This document shows, one piece after another, positions 1 through 6,663 of a DNA stretch of 23,912 bases; position 1 is the first letter of the stretch, and every line of letters begins with the position of its first letter. Origin of the DNA: a virus; IMG/VR virus record IMGVR_UViG_3300020452_000507, positions 1 to 23,912 of that record, one strand, 5' to 3'. The notes beneath the pieces were generated by a model that ran no database searches, had not been told where the DNA came from, and worked only from the letters and a program-made list of their open reading frames with translations. Both the position numbers and the translations under genes were made by a program.

Positions 1-812
1 GTTCCACTACCCATAAATGGATCTAACACAATATCTCCTTTCTCGCTTCCTGCAAGGATACAGGGTTCAATCAGATCGGGTGGATATGTTGCAAAGTGAG
101 CTCCCTTATATGGTTTCTTAGTTACAGTCCATACTGATCTCTTATTTTTCTTCTCATAACTCTTAGTTAATCCTGAGTGTGGAGTTTGTCCATACTCATT
201 TGTACTTGTGTACTTACCTTTACTTCTATCTCTGGTTCCCCAATCTTTTGCTGGTTCTTTTATTGCTTCATTATCATAGAAATATTTCTTATTCTTACTG
301 AACAAAAAGATATATTCATGTGCCTTAGTGCATCTATCCTTCACACTCTCAGGCATTGGATTAGGTTTATGCCATATAATATCCTGTCTTAAATGCCATC
401 CATCTGCTCGCATTGCGAAGGCGAACATCCAAGGGATTCCGATGAGGTCTTTCTCTTTGAGTCCTCCGATTCTATTCGCTCTACGAGGACACACATCTGG
501 TAGGTCTTGTTTAGTATGCGAGACTGTTTGTTTTGCCAATCCTTGTCCCCTTCCAGGTCGGTAATTATAGTAACTATCGCCAAGATTAACCCAACAAGTT
601 CCATCATCTGTGAGCACATTTTTCACCTCCTTGAATACTTTAACTAGCTCATTAATAAACTCTTCTGGAGTTTGTTCCAAACCTATTTGTGAATCTTCAC
701 CACCATAATCTCTTAGACCATAGTAAGGTGGAGATGTAACACACATCCTTGCTTTCTCATCAAACTCTTTAAGAGTTTCACGACAATCGCCAAATAAAAT
801 AGTATCTCTCAT
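1..812 (-). CDS. Beta-class DNA methyltransferase (N4-cytosine or N6-adenine), 3' end cut by the window edge
   Basis: This gene probably transfers a methyl group from SAM to an amino group of adenine or cytosine in DNA. The frame opens at an ATG at 810-812 and runs uninterrupted for 270 codons to the window edge. The catalytic motif TSPPYYGL is at residues 26-33. The motif X-like HFATYPPDLIEP is at 239-250, and the SAM-binding LDPFMGSG is at 263-270, ending exactly at the edge. Catalytic motif before SAM motif is the beta-class order, with the probable target-recognition region between them. The start lies 4 nt past the halogenase stop, so this is the fifth gene of the operon. Whether the target is N4C or N6A cannot be told from SPPY. 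It could be an orphan protective methylase or the modification arm of a module with the nearby helicase and nuclease. The family call is firm; the partnership is inference. Confidence 0.9.
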   Translation of the reverse strand, partial: MRDTILFGDCRETLKEFDEKARMCVTSPPYYGLRDYGGEDSQIGLEQTPEEFINELVKVFKEVKNVLTDDGTCWVNLGDSYYNYRPGRGQGLAKQTVSHTKQDLPDVCPRRANRIGGLKEKDLIGIPWMFAFAMRADGWHLRQDIIWHKPNPMPESVKDRCTKAHEYIFLFSKNKKYFYDNEAIKEPAKDWGTRDRSKGKYTSTNEYGQTPHSGLTKSYEKKNKRSVWTVTKKPYKGAHFATYPPDLIEPCILAGSEKGDIVLDPFMGSG

Positions 813-816
813 AATA

Positions 817-2004
817 TTATTCTACCCCATCAACCCAACATTTAAAAGAATTTAGATGCCATTGTGAATAAAAGTAATATTTCGCCTCTTCACCAGCATT
901 AATAATTAAACATCCATCATGCCAATCATATTTCTTTGCTGCCTTATATACATTCTCAAAGTATCTATCCATTGTAAATGGAATAGACTTTGCATATTCC
1001 CAGAAAGGAGTATCAAACTTAGAACCATACTGATAATGCCATAGTACAAATGTTTCAATCTGTTGCATTGCACCATGAATATGGTCATTCATATATTCTT
1101 TATCTGCTCTTGTAGGTAACAAAGGTTTATGTTTATGCCCATAGTCACTATTTCCATCAATACTATCTATTTGATTAATATAATCCCAAGCAACTTGACA
1201 TACTTTCTGATAAAATGCAGTAGATGTAGCTTCTAATGGTTCTAAAAATGCACATCTATTACCATTAAGAATAGTTCTATCACCAATACAAACTTCTTTT
1301 GCAACGTAATTATCAAATTTTAAATTAGAACCATCAGTCTCAGGAAGATTAAATCTTTCTAAGAAATCTTCTCTTGCTACCTGTGTCGATGTTATTGTAT
1401 CATTATACAAATAACCATAGGATACACTATCCTGATTAGGAATAACAAATGCCCACCCATTAGGAGTAGCAACAGTTCTTGTATAGTGTAAATCGGGATC
1501 TCTACCTTCCTTTCTATAAAGAAGTGCAGAGTTTAAAGGATTCTTTAATGGTAGATATTCAATTTTACCACTCTTATCTTTACCCCTACAATCAATAATC
1601 CAATCAGCATCTACTTCACTTTCAGCATCATTAATAGTTTTCTCAGTAACATTAAAAACACCTGATTCTAATACTGCCTTGGATAGTAAACTTGGAACAT
1701 AGTGCATAGACATTCCATCTTTAGTAAATGGATGAAATATCTTATCATTCTTCTTACCCCACCCTTCATATAATATACCACTTTTGAATGTTGCACCAAT
1801 ATTATTATCATACCAATTAGTCCCTAGAATTGACTCAAAATACAATAAGGGTGCTAATGTTGTACCTTGTCCAACCTTTTCCATTGGATGCTCAACAGGA
1901 CTATGATATATTTCTATCTCAATTCCATTAGCTCTACCATAATGTTGAAAATGTAATGCAGATATACACCCTGCATTACCAGCACCAAGAATTGCTATCT
2001 TCAT
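817..2004 (-). CDS. Flavin-dependent halogenase (tryptophan halogenase family)
   Basis: This is a predicted FADH2-dependent halogenase, in which hypohalous acid made at the flavin is relayed by a lysine to an electron-rich substrate. The 395-residue protein has the FAD-binding GAGNAG at 7-12, GQGTTLAP at 45-52 in the place of the family's GEATxP, and the catalytic-type lysine K74 in NNIGATFK. The signature GWxWxIP appears as GWAFVIP (183-189), with Phe for the second Trp. PLEAT (256-260) carries E258, equivalent to the family's catalytic Glu. The C-terminal LWHYQYGSKFDTPFW region is also typical. It is shorter than the roughly 500-residue bacterial tryptophan halogenases. Cyanophages are known to encode such enzymes, and one viral member iodinates diverse substrates in vitro. 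The natural substrate is unknown. The start overlaps the upstream gene by 4 nt (ATGA), which suggests translational coupling. Confidence 0.9.
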   Translation of the reverse strand: MKIAILGAGNAGCISALHFQHYGRANGIEIEIYHSPVEHPMEKVGQGTTLAPLLYFESILGTNWYDNNIGATFKSGILYEGWGKKNDKIFHPFTKDGMSMHYVPSLLSKAVLESGVFNVTEKTINDAESEVDADWIIDCRGKDKSGKIEYLPLKNPLNSALLYRKEGRDPDLHYTRTVATPNGWAFVIPNQDSVSYGYLYNDTITSTQVAREDFLERFNLPETDGSNLKFDNYVAKEVCIGDRTILNGNRCAFLEPLEATSTAFYQKVCQVAWDYINQIDSIDGNSDYGHKHKPLLPTRADKEYMNDHIHGAMQQIETFVLWHYQYGSKFDTPFWEYAKSIPFTMDRYFENVYKAAKKYDWHDGCLIINAGEEAKYYFYSQWHLNSFKCWVDGVE

Positions 2005-2432
2005 TTAGTATTCCACTCCTCCAAAAGTTTTGAACTACTATTCATCTTATTAGCACCACCAACACCAAATTCAAATATAACTCTAGGATCATCTTTGTAT
2101 TTAATATATTCTGGAGTATTCATTCTACCACGATCTCCTCCATTTGCAAAGACCACTTCCTCATATACTTGTAATGCCATCTCAATTGCATCACAAGCAC
2201 TATCATCTTTATCATTAAATTCAATAACAATATCAGGAGTCTTTAACTCCTTAAGAACTGACACCCTTTCATCTATATTCATAAAAGGTTTTCCTTTTTT
2301 TCTTCTTAACCAATCGTCAGAATTTACAGCAACACATAATGTATCACCAAATTCCTTTGCTGCCTTAAAGTAAGCAATATGCCCACTGTGTAATGGATCA
2401 AATCCACCAGTAACTAATACAACTTTACTCAT
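2001..2432 (-). CDS. Cytidylyltransferase-fold nucleotidyltransferase
   Basis: This enzyme probably transfers a nucleotide monophosphate (CMP or AMP) from an NTP to a phosphorylated small molecule. The HxGH nucleotide-binding motif is in GGFDPLHSGH (residues 9-18). The VNSDDWLRRKKG stretch and a GGDR near residue 98 resemble the C-terminal adenylyltransferase domain of HldE/RfaE and TagD-like glycerol-phosphate cytidylyltransferases. A late NSSSKLL stands where the family's ISTT-type motif is expected. At 143 residues it matches a single-domain member. It overlaps both neighbours by 4 nt. Related enzymes activate sugar or polyol phosphates for surface polymers, but the phage substrate cannot be read from sequence. 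The fold is confident; which nucleotide and substrate it uses is unknown. Confidence 0.85.
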   Translation of the reverse strand: MSKVVLVTGGFDPLHSGHIAYFKAAKEFGDTLCVAVNSDDWLRRKKGKPFMNIDERVSVLKELKTPDIVIEFNDKDDSACDAIEMALQVYEEVVFANGGDRGRMNTPEYIKYKDDPRVIFEFGVGGANKMNSSSKLLEEWNTK

Positions 2433-2944
2433 ATTGATCTAATGAATTGTAAATCATAATCTTCAGATTCCTCAAAGTAATCTCTTGATTCATTTAATTG
2501 ATTATAACCAATTAAAAAGAAATCTTCTGGTTCAGGATCAGCTGATGCTGTATATACTGCTCCAGTATCCTTAAAATTATATAATTTATCTGAGGATATG
2601 CAACATGCCTTACCACTCTTTACATCAGAAACTATAAAGTAATCAGCAAGTTTATCCTCATACTCTTTTGCTGCTCTCCTATTTTTAATTATTAAACCTC
2701 TAATCGCTGTACCTGATTTATTCTTAAACTGTGTTACCTTTGATTCATAGGATACTTTATCCTTAGTTACTAAATCAATACCAGGTAAATTTACCCTTTC
2801 AAGTAAACCATTACTATATTCAGCAAGTGCTTTCTCAACCATTTCACCTGCTTTTGGAAATCTTAAATTGTTATCAGTATAACCTCTAATTGCATATAGA
2901 AGTTTGGATAATCTATCCAACTGAAAGGTTTTGAAATTAATCAT
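2429..2944 (-). CDS. Putative PD-(D/E)XK-type nuclease
   Basis: I do not recognise a named family. The 171-residue protein has a layout typical of restriction-endonuclease-like folds. An N-terminal helix region (GEMVEKALAEY, 33-43) precedes a beta-hairpin with GID (D57) and YESK (E67, K69), spaced as D-x9-E-x-K. A basic IIKNRR (85-90) follows, then a strand region around ADYFIVSDV (100-108). These would be the metal-binding residues of a DNA nuclease. No separate DNA-binding domain is evident, and the C-terminal 30 residues are acidic. It overlaps the helicase gene by 4 nt (ATGA) and is probably translated with it, so the helicase is its most likely partner. It may be the cleavage subunit of a restriction or recombination complex. 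Fold assignment is by eye only. Confidence 0.55.
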   Translation of the reverse strand: MINFKTFQLDRLSKLLYAIRGYTDNNLRFPKAGEMVEKALAEYSNGLLERVNLPGIDLVTKDKVSYESKVTQFKNKSGTAIRGLIIKNRRAAKEYEDKLADYFIVSDVKSGKACCISSDKLYNFKDTGAVYTASADPEPEDFFLIGYNQLNESRDYFEESEDYDLQFIRSI

Positions 2945-4113
2945 CGTGTAATAACAGAAATTGCAGGTTCACCCTTATTGAACACAGTATCAACTACTGC
3001 CTCAACCTTTCTTGCGGTGCTAATCCCAACATTATTATACACAGGAATACATACCTTTCCGTGAGTCTTGTGACACTTTCCTAATCGGATCACTCTACCA
3101 ATCGTTTGACTGATGCTAATATAATCCATATTTCTCATAAACAATGCTGCCTCAAGACCTGCAACATTAATACCTTCTGAAAGGATGCTGTGATGGAGTA
3201 CAATAAACCTTGTATCATCTCTACCCCATCCGTTCAATGTATTAAAAAACTCCTCTCTACCCACCTTTTTACCATTGATTATAGCACCTGTTTTAGCAGT
3301 GATATACATCCAATTATATCCTCTCTCCTTTAACTTACAGCAAAAATCAGTTTGAGATATTAAACTAACAATCTGCTTAGTAGATTTGGCACATATAAGA
3401 ACCTTATCCACACTCAAGTTATCAATAGCACTGAGAATATTCTCTGATTCAACTTCAGCATATATCTCATCTTTTTGAAGCAATCTGGTTTTATATACCT
3501 CAACTTTAGGTGGGAGAATATAACCCTGATCCACTAACTTAGGTGCTGGTACATTCACAATTACATTACCAAATATATCAGTATTATTCATACCAACTTT
3601 AAATGGTGTTCTTGAATGTTTAGGTGTTGCAGTAAAGAAATAAGAACGTAGAGCATTGAATGGTAGAGAATAATGATCTACAGACTCAATAAAGTTCTTT
3701 TGTATTGCGTTATGTGCCTCATCAAAGTATATTGTATCTACAACAATGTCTGCCTCTACCAATCTATGAAGTGAATGATATGTTGTGAAGATTATCTTAT
3801 TACCCTTACAAGATCTCACCCACTTCTCAATCATATCTGCTTTAGTTGTGCTGAAGTGTGAAGTCTCTCCACTGTGTACGTGCATCACAGAAACATTCTC
3901 AATCACTTCCAAGAACTCAGATGATAATTGCTCTGCTAACAGGATGCGTGGAGCAACTACAACAATAGTAGGATAAGTAACACCATCATATCTTCTAATG
4001 GCATCTTCTATCATACACATGGTTTTACCACCGCCTGTAGGAACGATGATTTGCCCCTTATAATGGTTTGCCATAGCATCCAGAGCATCAAATTGGTGTG
4101 GACGTAATGGCAT
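2941..4113 (-). CDS. SF2 DNA helicase, DEAH-box, Res/HsdR-like
   Basis: This is a predicted ATP-dependent DNA translocase or helicase of 390 residues, little more than the two RecA-like domains. Visible motifs are a Q-like element LRPHQFDAL (3-11), Walker A PTGGGKT (25-31), motif Ia VVAPRILLAEQ (52-62), DEAH (131-134), motif III TAT (161-163), motif V-like LSEGINVAGLEAALF (311-325) and motif VI QTIGRVIR (336-343). The style is that of restriction translocases and UvsW-like repair helicases. No nuclease domain is fused; the candidate nuclease is the next gene, overlapping by 4 nt. It is the first gene of the minus-strand operon. No clear Shine-Dalgarno sequence precedes its ATG. It could act in repair or recombination alone, or form a motor-nuclease complex with its neighbour. 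The helicase call is strong; the role is inferred. Confidence 0.9.
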   Translation of the reverse strand: MPLRPHQFDALDAMANHYKGQIIVPTGGGKTMCMIEDAIRRYDGVTYPTIVVVAPRILLAEQLSSEFLEVIENVSVMHVHSGETSHFSTTKADMIEKWVRSCKGNKIIFTTYHSLHRLVEADIVVDTIYFDEAHNAIQKNFIESVDHYSLPFNALRSYFFTATPKHSRTPFKVGMNNTDIFGNVIVNVPAPKLVDQGYILPPKVEVYKTRLLQKDEIYAEVESENILSAIDNLSVDKVLICAKSTKQIVSLISQTDFCCKLKERGYNWMYITAKTGAIINGKKVGREEFFNTLNGWGRDDTRFIVLHHSILSEGINVAGLEAALFMRNMDYISISQTIGRVIRLGKCHKTHGKVCIPVYNNVGISTARKVEAVVDTVFNKGEPAISVITR

Positions 4114-4135
4114 CGTTAAACTTTAATATGAATAT

Positions 4136-4141
4136 ATTATA
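4136..4141 (-). promoter_or_regulatory. Possible -10 box for the helicase operon
   Basis: A perfect TATAAT lies on the minus strand about 22 nt upstream of the helicase ATG. The expected -35 position falls inside the terminator hairpin and has no TTGACA-like match. In DNA this AT-rich a chance TATAAT is common. It is listed because the operon needs a promoter close by, downstream of the terminator. Confidence 0.25.
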
Positions 4142-4146
4142 GCATT

Positions 4147-4168
4147 AAAAAACCCCCTTTCGGGGTTT
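4147..4168 (-). terminator. Rho-independent terminator (minus-strand direction)
   Basis: On the minus strand AAACCCC pairs perfectly with GGGGTTT around a GAAAG loop and is followed by further T residues, giving six in a row. That is a textbook intrinsic terminator. It would stop leftward transcription coming from 4169-4335, where no gene is recognised. In the plus direction the hairpin has only a short TTTAT tail, so it would work less well that way. Confidence 0.65.
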
Positions 4169-4237
4169 ATGTGCCAGTTCGCCCATTGGTTCTTAAAGAA
4201 ATTATAAAGCTTCTCGTACAATCCATACAAAGGTATG

Positions 4238-4245
4238 TATAAATT
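4238..4245 (+). promoter_or_regulatory. Possible T4-type late promoter element
   Basis: TATAAATT matches the T4 late consensus TATAAATA at seven of eight positions and points toward the plus-strand methyltransferase gene. Its expected start site near 4251 would give a leader of about 85 nt. One mismatch in AT-rich DNA is weak evidence. Confidence 0.22.
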
Positions 4246-4335
4246 CCAGAATGTTAACCCAGTTTACAAAGTGGACTAGGTATGGCGAAACCTCCCATCA
4301 AATCCGTTATAGTAGTCTCATAATTAATTAATCCA

Positions 4336-5679
4336 ATGACTAACGGACTAGTCGCTGCTATACAAGATCAGGTTGATCCTTTCTTTAAAGAGCAAGAAGA
4401 AGTTCCCGAAAAAACAAATACAATTTACTGCCATCAATTTCCATCAATGATGAAATTGCATGATCTTGGTGACCCAGATTATACTAAATTTGGTTTACCT
4501 TTGTATATTGGTGAAACTTTAACTGAAAGAACAGTAGGAGATAATTTAGTTCGATTCACTGATGGAGATTATTCTAAATGTCCAGAGAGTGTTAATCTAC
4601 TTGCTAAATGGGAAGTACATCCTGATCTTAGTGACCATGATATTCGTGAAGAAATGAGAAAGATTGGATGGAGTAAAACAAATCCTTTTGGTGGTTCACC
4701 AGAACTAAGAGTAAATCCTTTAGAGAATAATTGGTCTCAAGCAGTTCATAATATTGGTGAATTGGTAAAGAGAATGAATGAGTATTATAAAACCTATCAA
4801 AAAGATACAGGATTCTCTCCATTAGTTACTAAGAAGAACTCAAAGAAAAGAAAGGATGATATGCACAGAATCCCTGATCGTGAAGTAATATTTGATCTAT
4901 GCGAAAGGTTGAAAGATTTATCAAAAGATGCTAGAATATACATTCCACAAGATGCTCATGGACACTTTTGCAATTATTTGATAACCAAAATGGGATTCAC
5001 CAATCTCTTTACGGATCAAGCATACAAATATTTTGCTAGAGATGAGTTTATTGATAATCCAGAATATATAACTCACATCACCCAAAATCAATTCAAAGGA
5101 AGAAATATGAAATTTGATGCAATCATTGGCAATCCTCCTTATGGTAAAGGTGGTAAACTAGCAGTTAGTTTCTTGAATAAATCAGGAGAGAAAGTAGGTG
5201 AAAATGGACAGATCCTCTTAGTTTTACCAAGATCACTTAAAGGTGATGCCAATATGAATTTGGTAAATCTCGATCTACATTGTAAATCTAGTGAAGATGT
5301 TGATCCTAAATGTTTTCCTACTGGAATTGATGCGTGTGTTCAAGAGTGGGAAGTAAGAAATTATAATAGAAAATTAATTCCAGTGCATAGAACACATCCT
5401 GATTTCCAATTCTTAAAATATGAAGACAGATTTGACGCAGATGTTTTTATTGGAGAATATGGTGATGGCCCATCTGGTAAAGTTTTAACTGATAAAAATA
5501 AATTTGTAACGTATGCTAAAGGTCATTTCTGGCTTAAAGCAAAACCAGAAATTGTAGAGAGATTGGTAAATCTCGAACCAACTTTACGGAAAGTTGCTAA
5601 AGCAGATACTAATGGTAGAGGTCACTGTGGTAAAAATAAAATAATCAAGGCATATATGGAGGCGTATGATAAAGTTTGA
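4336..5679 (+). CDS. Gamma-class N6-adenine methyltransferase-like protein with degenerate motif I
   Basis: The 447-residue protein carries the catalytic motif IV of adenine methyltransferases in FDAIIGNPPYG (260-270). An ILLVLPRSLKG segment (293-303) follows, as usual in Eco57I-like enzymes. The expected SAM-binding DPxxGSGxF is replaced by a look-alike, IYIPQDAHGHF (201-211), which keeps the strand-loop-helix setting but lacks the Gly-rich loop. The first 180 residues are unrecognised. The C-terminal 140 residues may be the target-recognition part. The last 14 nt overlap the oxygenase gene. Two genes downstream, a 134-residue protein has a good motif I and no motif IV, so the two may form one enzyme. 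Alternatives are an inactive DNA-binding homologue, or an enzyme that binds SAM through a diverged loop. The NPPY motif is certain; activity alone is doubtful. Confidence 0.75.
   Translation: MTNGLVAAIQDQVDPFFKEQEEVPEKTNTIYCHQFPSMMKLHDLGDPDYTKFGLPLYIGETLTERTVGDNLVRFTDGDYSKCPESVNLLAKWEVHPDLSDHDIREEMRKIGWSKTNPFGGSPELRVNPLENNWSQAVHNIGELVKRMNEYYKTYQKDTGFSPLVTKKNSKKRKDDMHRIPDREVIFDLCERLKDLSKDARIYIPQDAHGHFCNYLITKMGFTNLFTDQAYKYFARDEFIDNPEYITHITQNQFKGRNMKFDAIIGNPPYGKGGKLAVSFLNKSGEKVGENGQILLVLPRSLKGDANMNLVNLDLHCKSSEDVDPKCFPTGIDACVQEWEVRNYNRKLIPVHRTHPDFQFLKYEDRFDADVFIGEYGDGPSGKVLTDKNKFVTYAKGHFWLKAKPEIVERLVNLEPTLRKVAKADTNGRGHCGKNKIIKAYMEAYDKV
5658..5662 (+). promoter_or_regulatory. Ribosome binding site of the oxygenase gene
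   Basis: GGAGG sits 3 nt before the ATG at 5666, inside the end of the preceding gene. It is one of the few strong Shine-Dalgarno sequences in the window and supports this start despite the 14-nt overlap. The spacing is short. Confidence 0.6.
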
Positions 5680-6259
5680 ACATTACATCTATACTAACAA
5701 CAATGCTTTACCAGAAGATCTATGTAAAGAAATTATTGATAGATTTGAAAAGGATGATAGAAAACAAGCAGGTCATATACTAAGAAGAGGTCAATTAGTT
5801 GTTGATAAAACTCTAAAAGATTCTGAAGATCTTTTTATTAGTCCCTTTAAAGAATGGAAAGATATTGATAACATACTTTCAAAAAATGTTTCAGAAAATA
5901 TACAAAACTATCTCGATCATTGTTATAAAGGTTTTAATCAACTAGATCCAGTACCAACTCCATTTGGAAGTTGTAAGTTTAAAGATGCTGGTTATAATGT
6001 AAAAAGTTACGAACCAGGTGGATATTTTAATTGGCATAATGATAATACCCAAGAAGATTATCCTAGAATGTTTGCTATGCTATACTATCTAAATGATTTA
6101 ACAAATGATGGTGGTGGTCATACAGAATTTGCAGATGGAACATCAGTTACTCCAACTGTGGGAAAGCTAGTTATGTTTCCTGCCGTATGGAATTTCATAC
6201 ATCGTGGATGTCCACCCCTCAAATATAAAAAATATATTATCTCCACTTACATACACTAA
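5666..6259 (+). CDS. 2OG-Fe(II) oxygenase, prolyl-4-hydroxylase-like
   Basis: This is a predicted 2-oxoglutarate- and Fe(II)-dependent oxygenase of 197 residues. The iron triad is H124 and D126 (FNWHNDN) plus H179 (FIHRG). K189, ten residues after the distal histidine, fits the 2OG carboxylate-binding position. Between them lie the strands LYYLND and GGHTEFADG typical of the double-stranded beta-helix of P4H-type enzymes. Such genes are frequent in cyanophages; protein hydroxylation is the family's best-known activity, but phage substrates are largely unknown. It sits between two methyltransferase pieces, overlapping the first by 14 nt and sharing 1 nt (TAATG) with the next start, so all three are probably made together. 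Action on modified DNA is possible but unsupported by any motif. The enzyme class is confident. Confidence 0.9.
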   Translation: MIKFEHYIYTNNNALPEDLCKEIIDRFEKDDRKQAGHILRRGQLVVDKTLKDSEDLFISPFKEWKDIDNILSKNVSENIQNYLDHCYKGFNQLDPVPTPFGSCKFKDAGYNVKSYEPGGYFNWHNDNTQEDYPRMFAMLYYLNDLTNDGGGHTEFADGTSVTPTVGKLVMFPAVWNFIHRGCPPLKYKKYIISTYIH

Positions 6260-6663
6260 TGGCAAAGAATAAACACAATCAAGAAACAGGATCTAGTATA
6301 GAAAGATCTGATGAAAGAATAGCAGAAACTCAAGAAGTCTTTACACCTCCTGAGATCTGTAGAGAAATGATAGAAAGAATACCATTAGAAACTAGAAAGA
6401 ACCCAGAGTCAAAGTTTTTAGATAACTCTGCAGGTTCTGGCAACTTTCTAGTTGAGTTAAGAGATGAATTAGTTAAGTATCATAATCTCGATCACGTAAT
6501 AGATAATATGCTTTATTGCGTAGAATTAATGGAAGATAATCATAAGGAAATATGTGAACGTCTAGACGTATCAATAGATCACCCACATTATGTTTGTGCA
6601 GATGCTTTAGAATATGATTATAGTTTTGGTAAACCTATTGGTGTTGAATTATTCTTTACTTAA
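6259..6663 (+). CDS. N-terminal half of a gamma-class adenine methyltransferase (SAM-binding part only)
   Basis: The 134-residue protein has motif X EVFTPPEICREMI (26-38), SAM-binding motif I FLDNSAGSGNF (53-63), an acidic motif II position E89 in YCVEL, and a motif III-like CADALEYD (113-120). In complete gamma-class enzymes, motif IV (NPPY) follows within a few tens of residues. Here the frame ends first, with an unrelated-looking tail after GKPIG. Its 3' end overlaps the converging adhesin gene by 8 nt. It may be one subunit of a split enzyme with the NPPY protein encoded two genes upstream, or the stump of a full gene cut when the adhesin cluster was recombined in. Its start shares one nucleotide with the oxygenase stop. 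The motifs are clear; whether it works is open. Confidence 0.75.
   Translation: MAKNKHNQETGSSIERSDERIAETQEVFTPPEICREMIERIPLETRKNPESKFLDNSAGSGNFLVELRDELVKYHNLDHVIDNMLYCVELMEDNHKEICERLDVSIDHPHYVCADALEYDYSFGKPIGVELFFT

Larger units (their letters stand above)
4114..4335. other. Divergent intergenic region with an orphan terminator
   Basis: This 222-bp gap separates the minus-strand operon from the plus-strand methyltransferase-oxygenase genes, so it must hold promoters for both or be crossed by longer transcripts. It contains a minus-strand intrinsic terminator, weak promoter-like boxes and a 5-bp hairpin at about 4224-4237. A 26-codon plus-strand reading frame occupies 4251-4331 with no ribosome binding site. 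On the minus strand, two adjacent frames each read as Trp/Phe/Tyr-rich peptides without a usable start. No tRNA cloverleaf was found. The region may encode a small RNA or hold the remains of a small gene. Confidence 0.5.

Noticed and set aside
389-619. A 76-codon minus-strand frame overlapping the first methyltransferase
   Set aside because: It lies in a different frame within the clear methyltransferase coding sequence and has no motif of its own.
4147-4168. Peptide NPERGFF read through the minus-strand hairpin as evidence of a gene
   Set aside because: Terminators with this AAACCCCGAAAGGGG design always give such a peptide in one frame, so the translation is not independent evidence of coding.
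4251-4331. A 26-codon plus-strand frame starting just after the TATAAATT element
   Set aside because: There is no Shine-Dalgarno sequence and no recognisable family, and frames of this length arise by chance. It is mentioned only as part of the intergenic region.
4171-4335. Possible tRNA in the divergent gap
   Set aside because: No TTCRANY T-loop with flanking stem and no acceptor pairing could be found on either strand.
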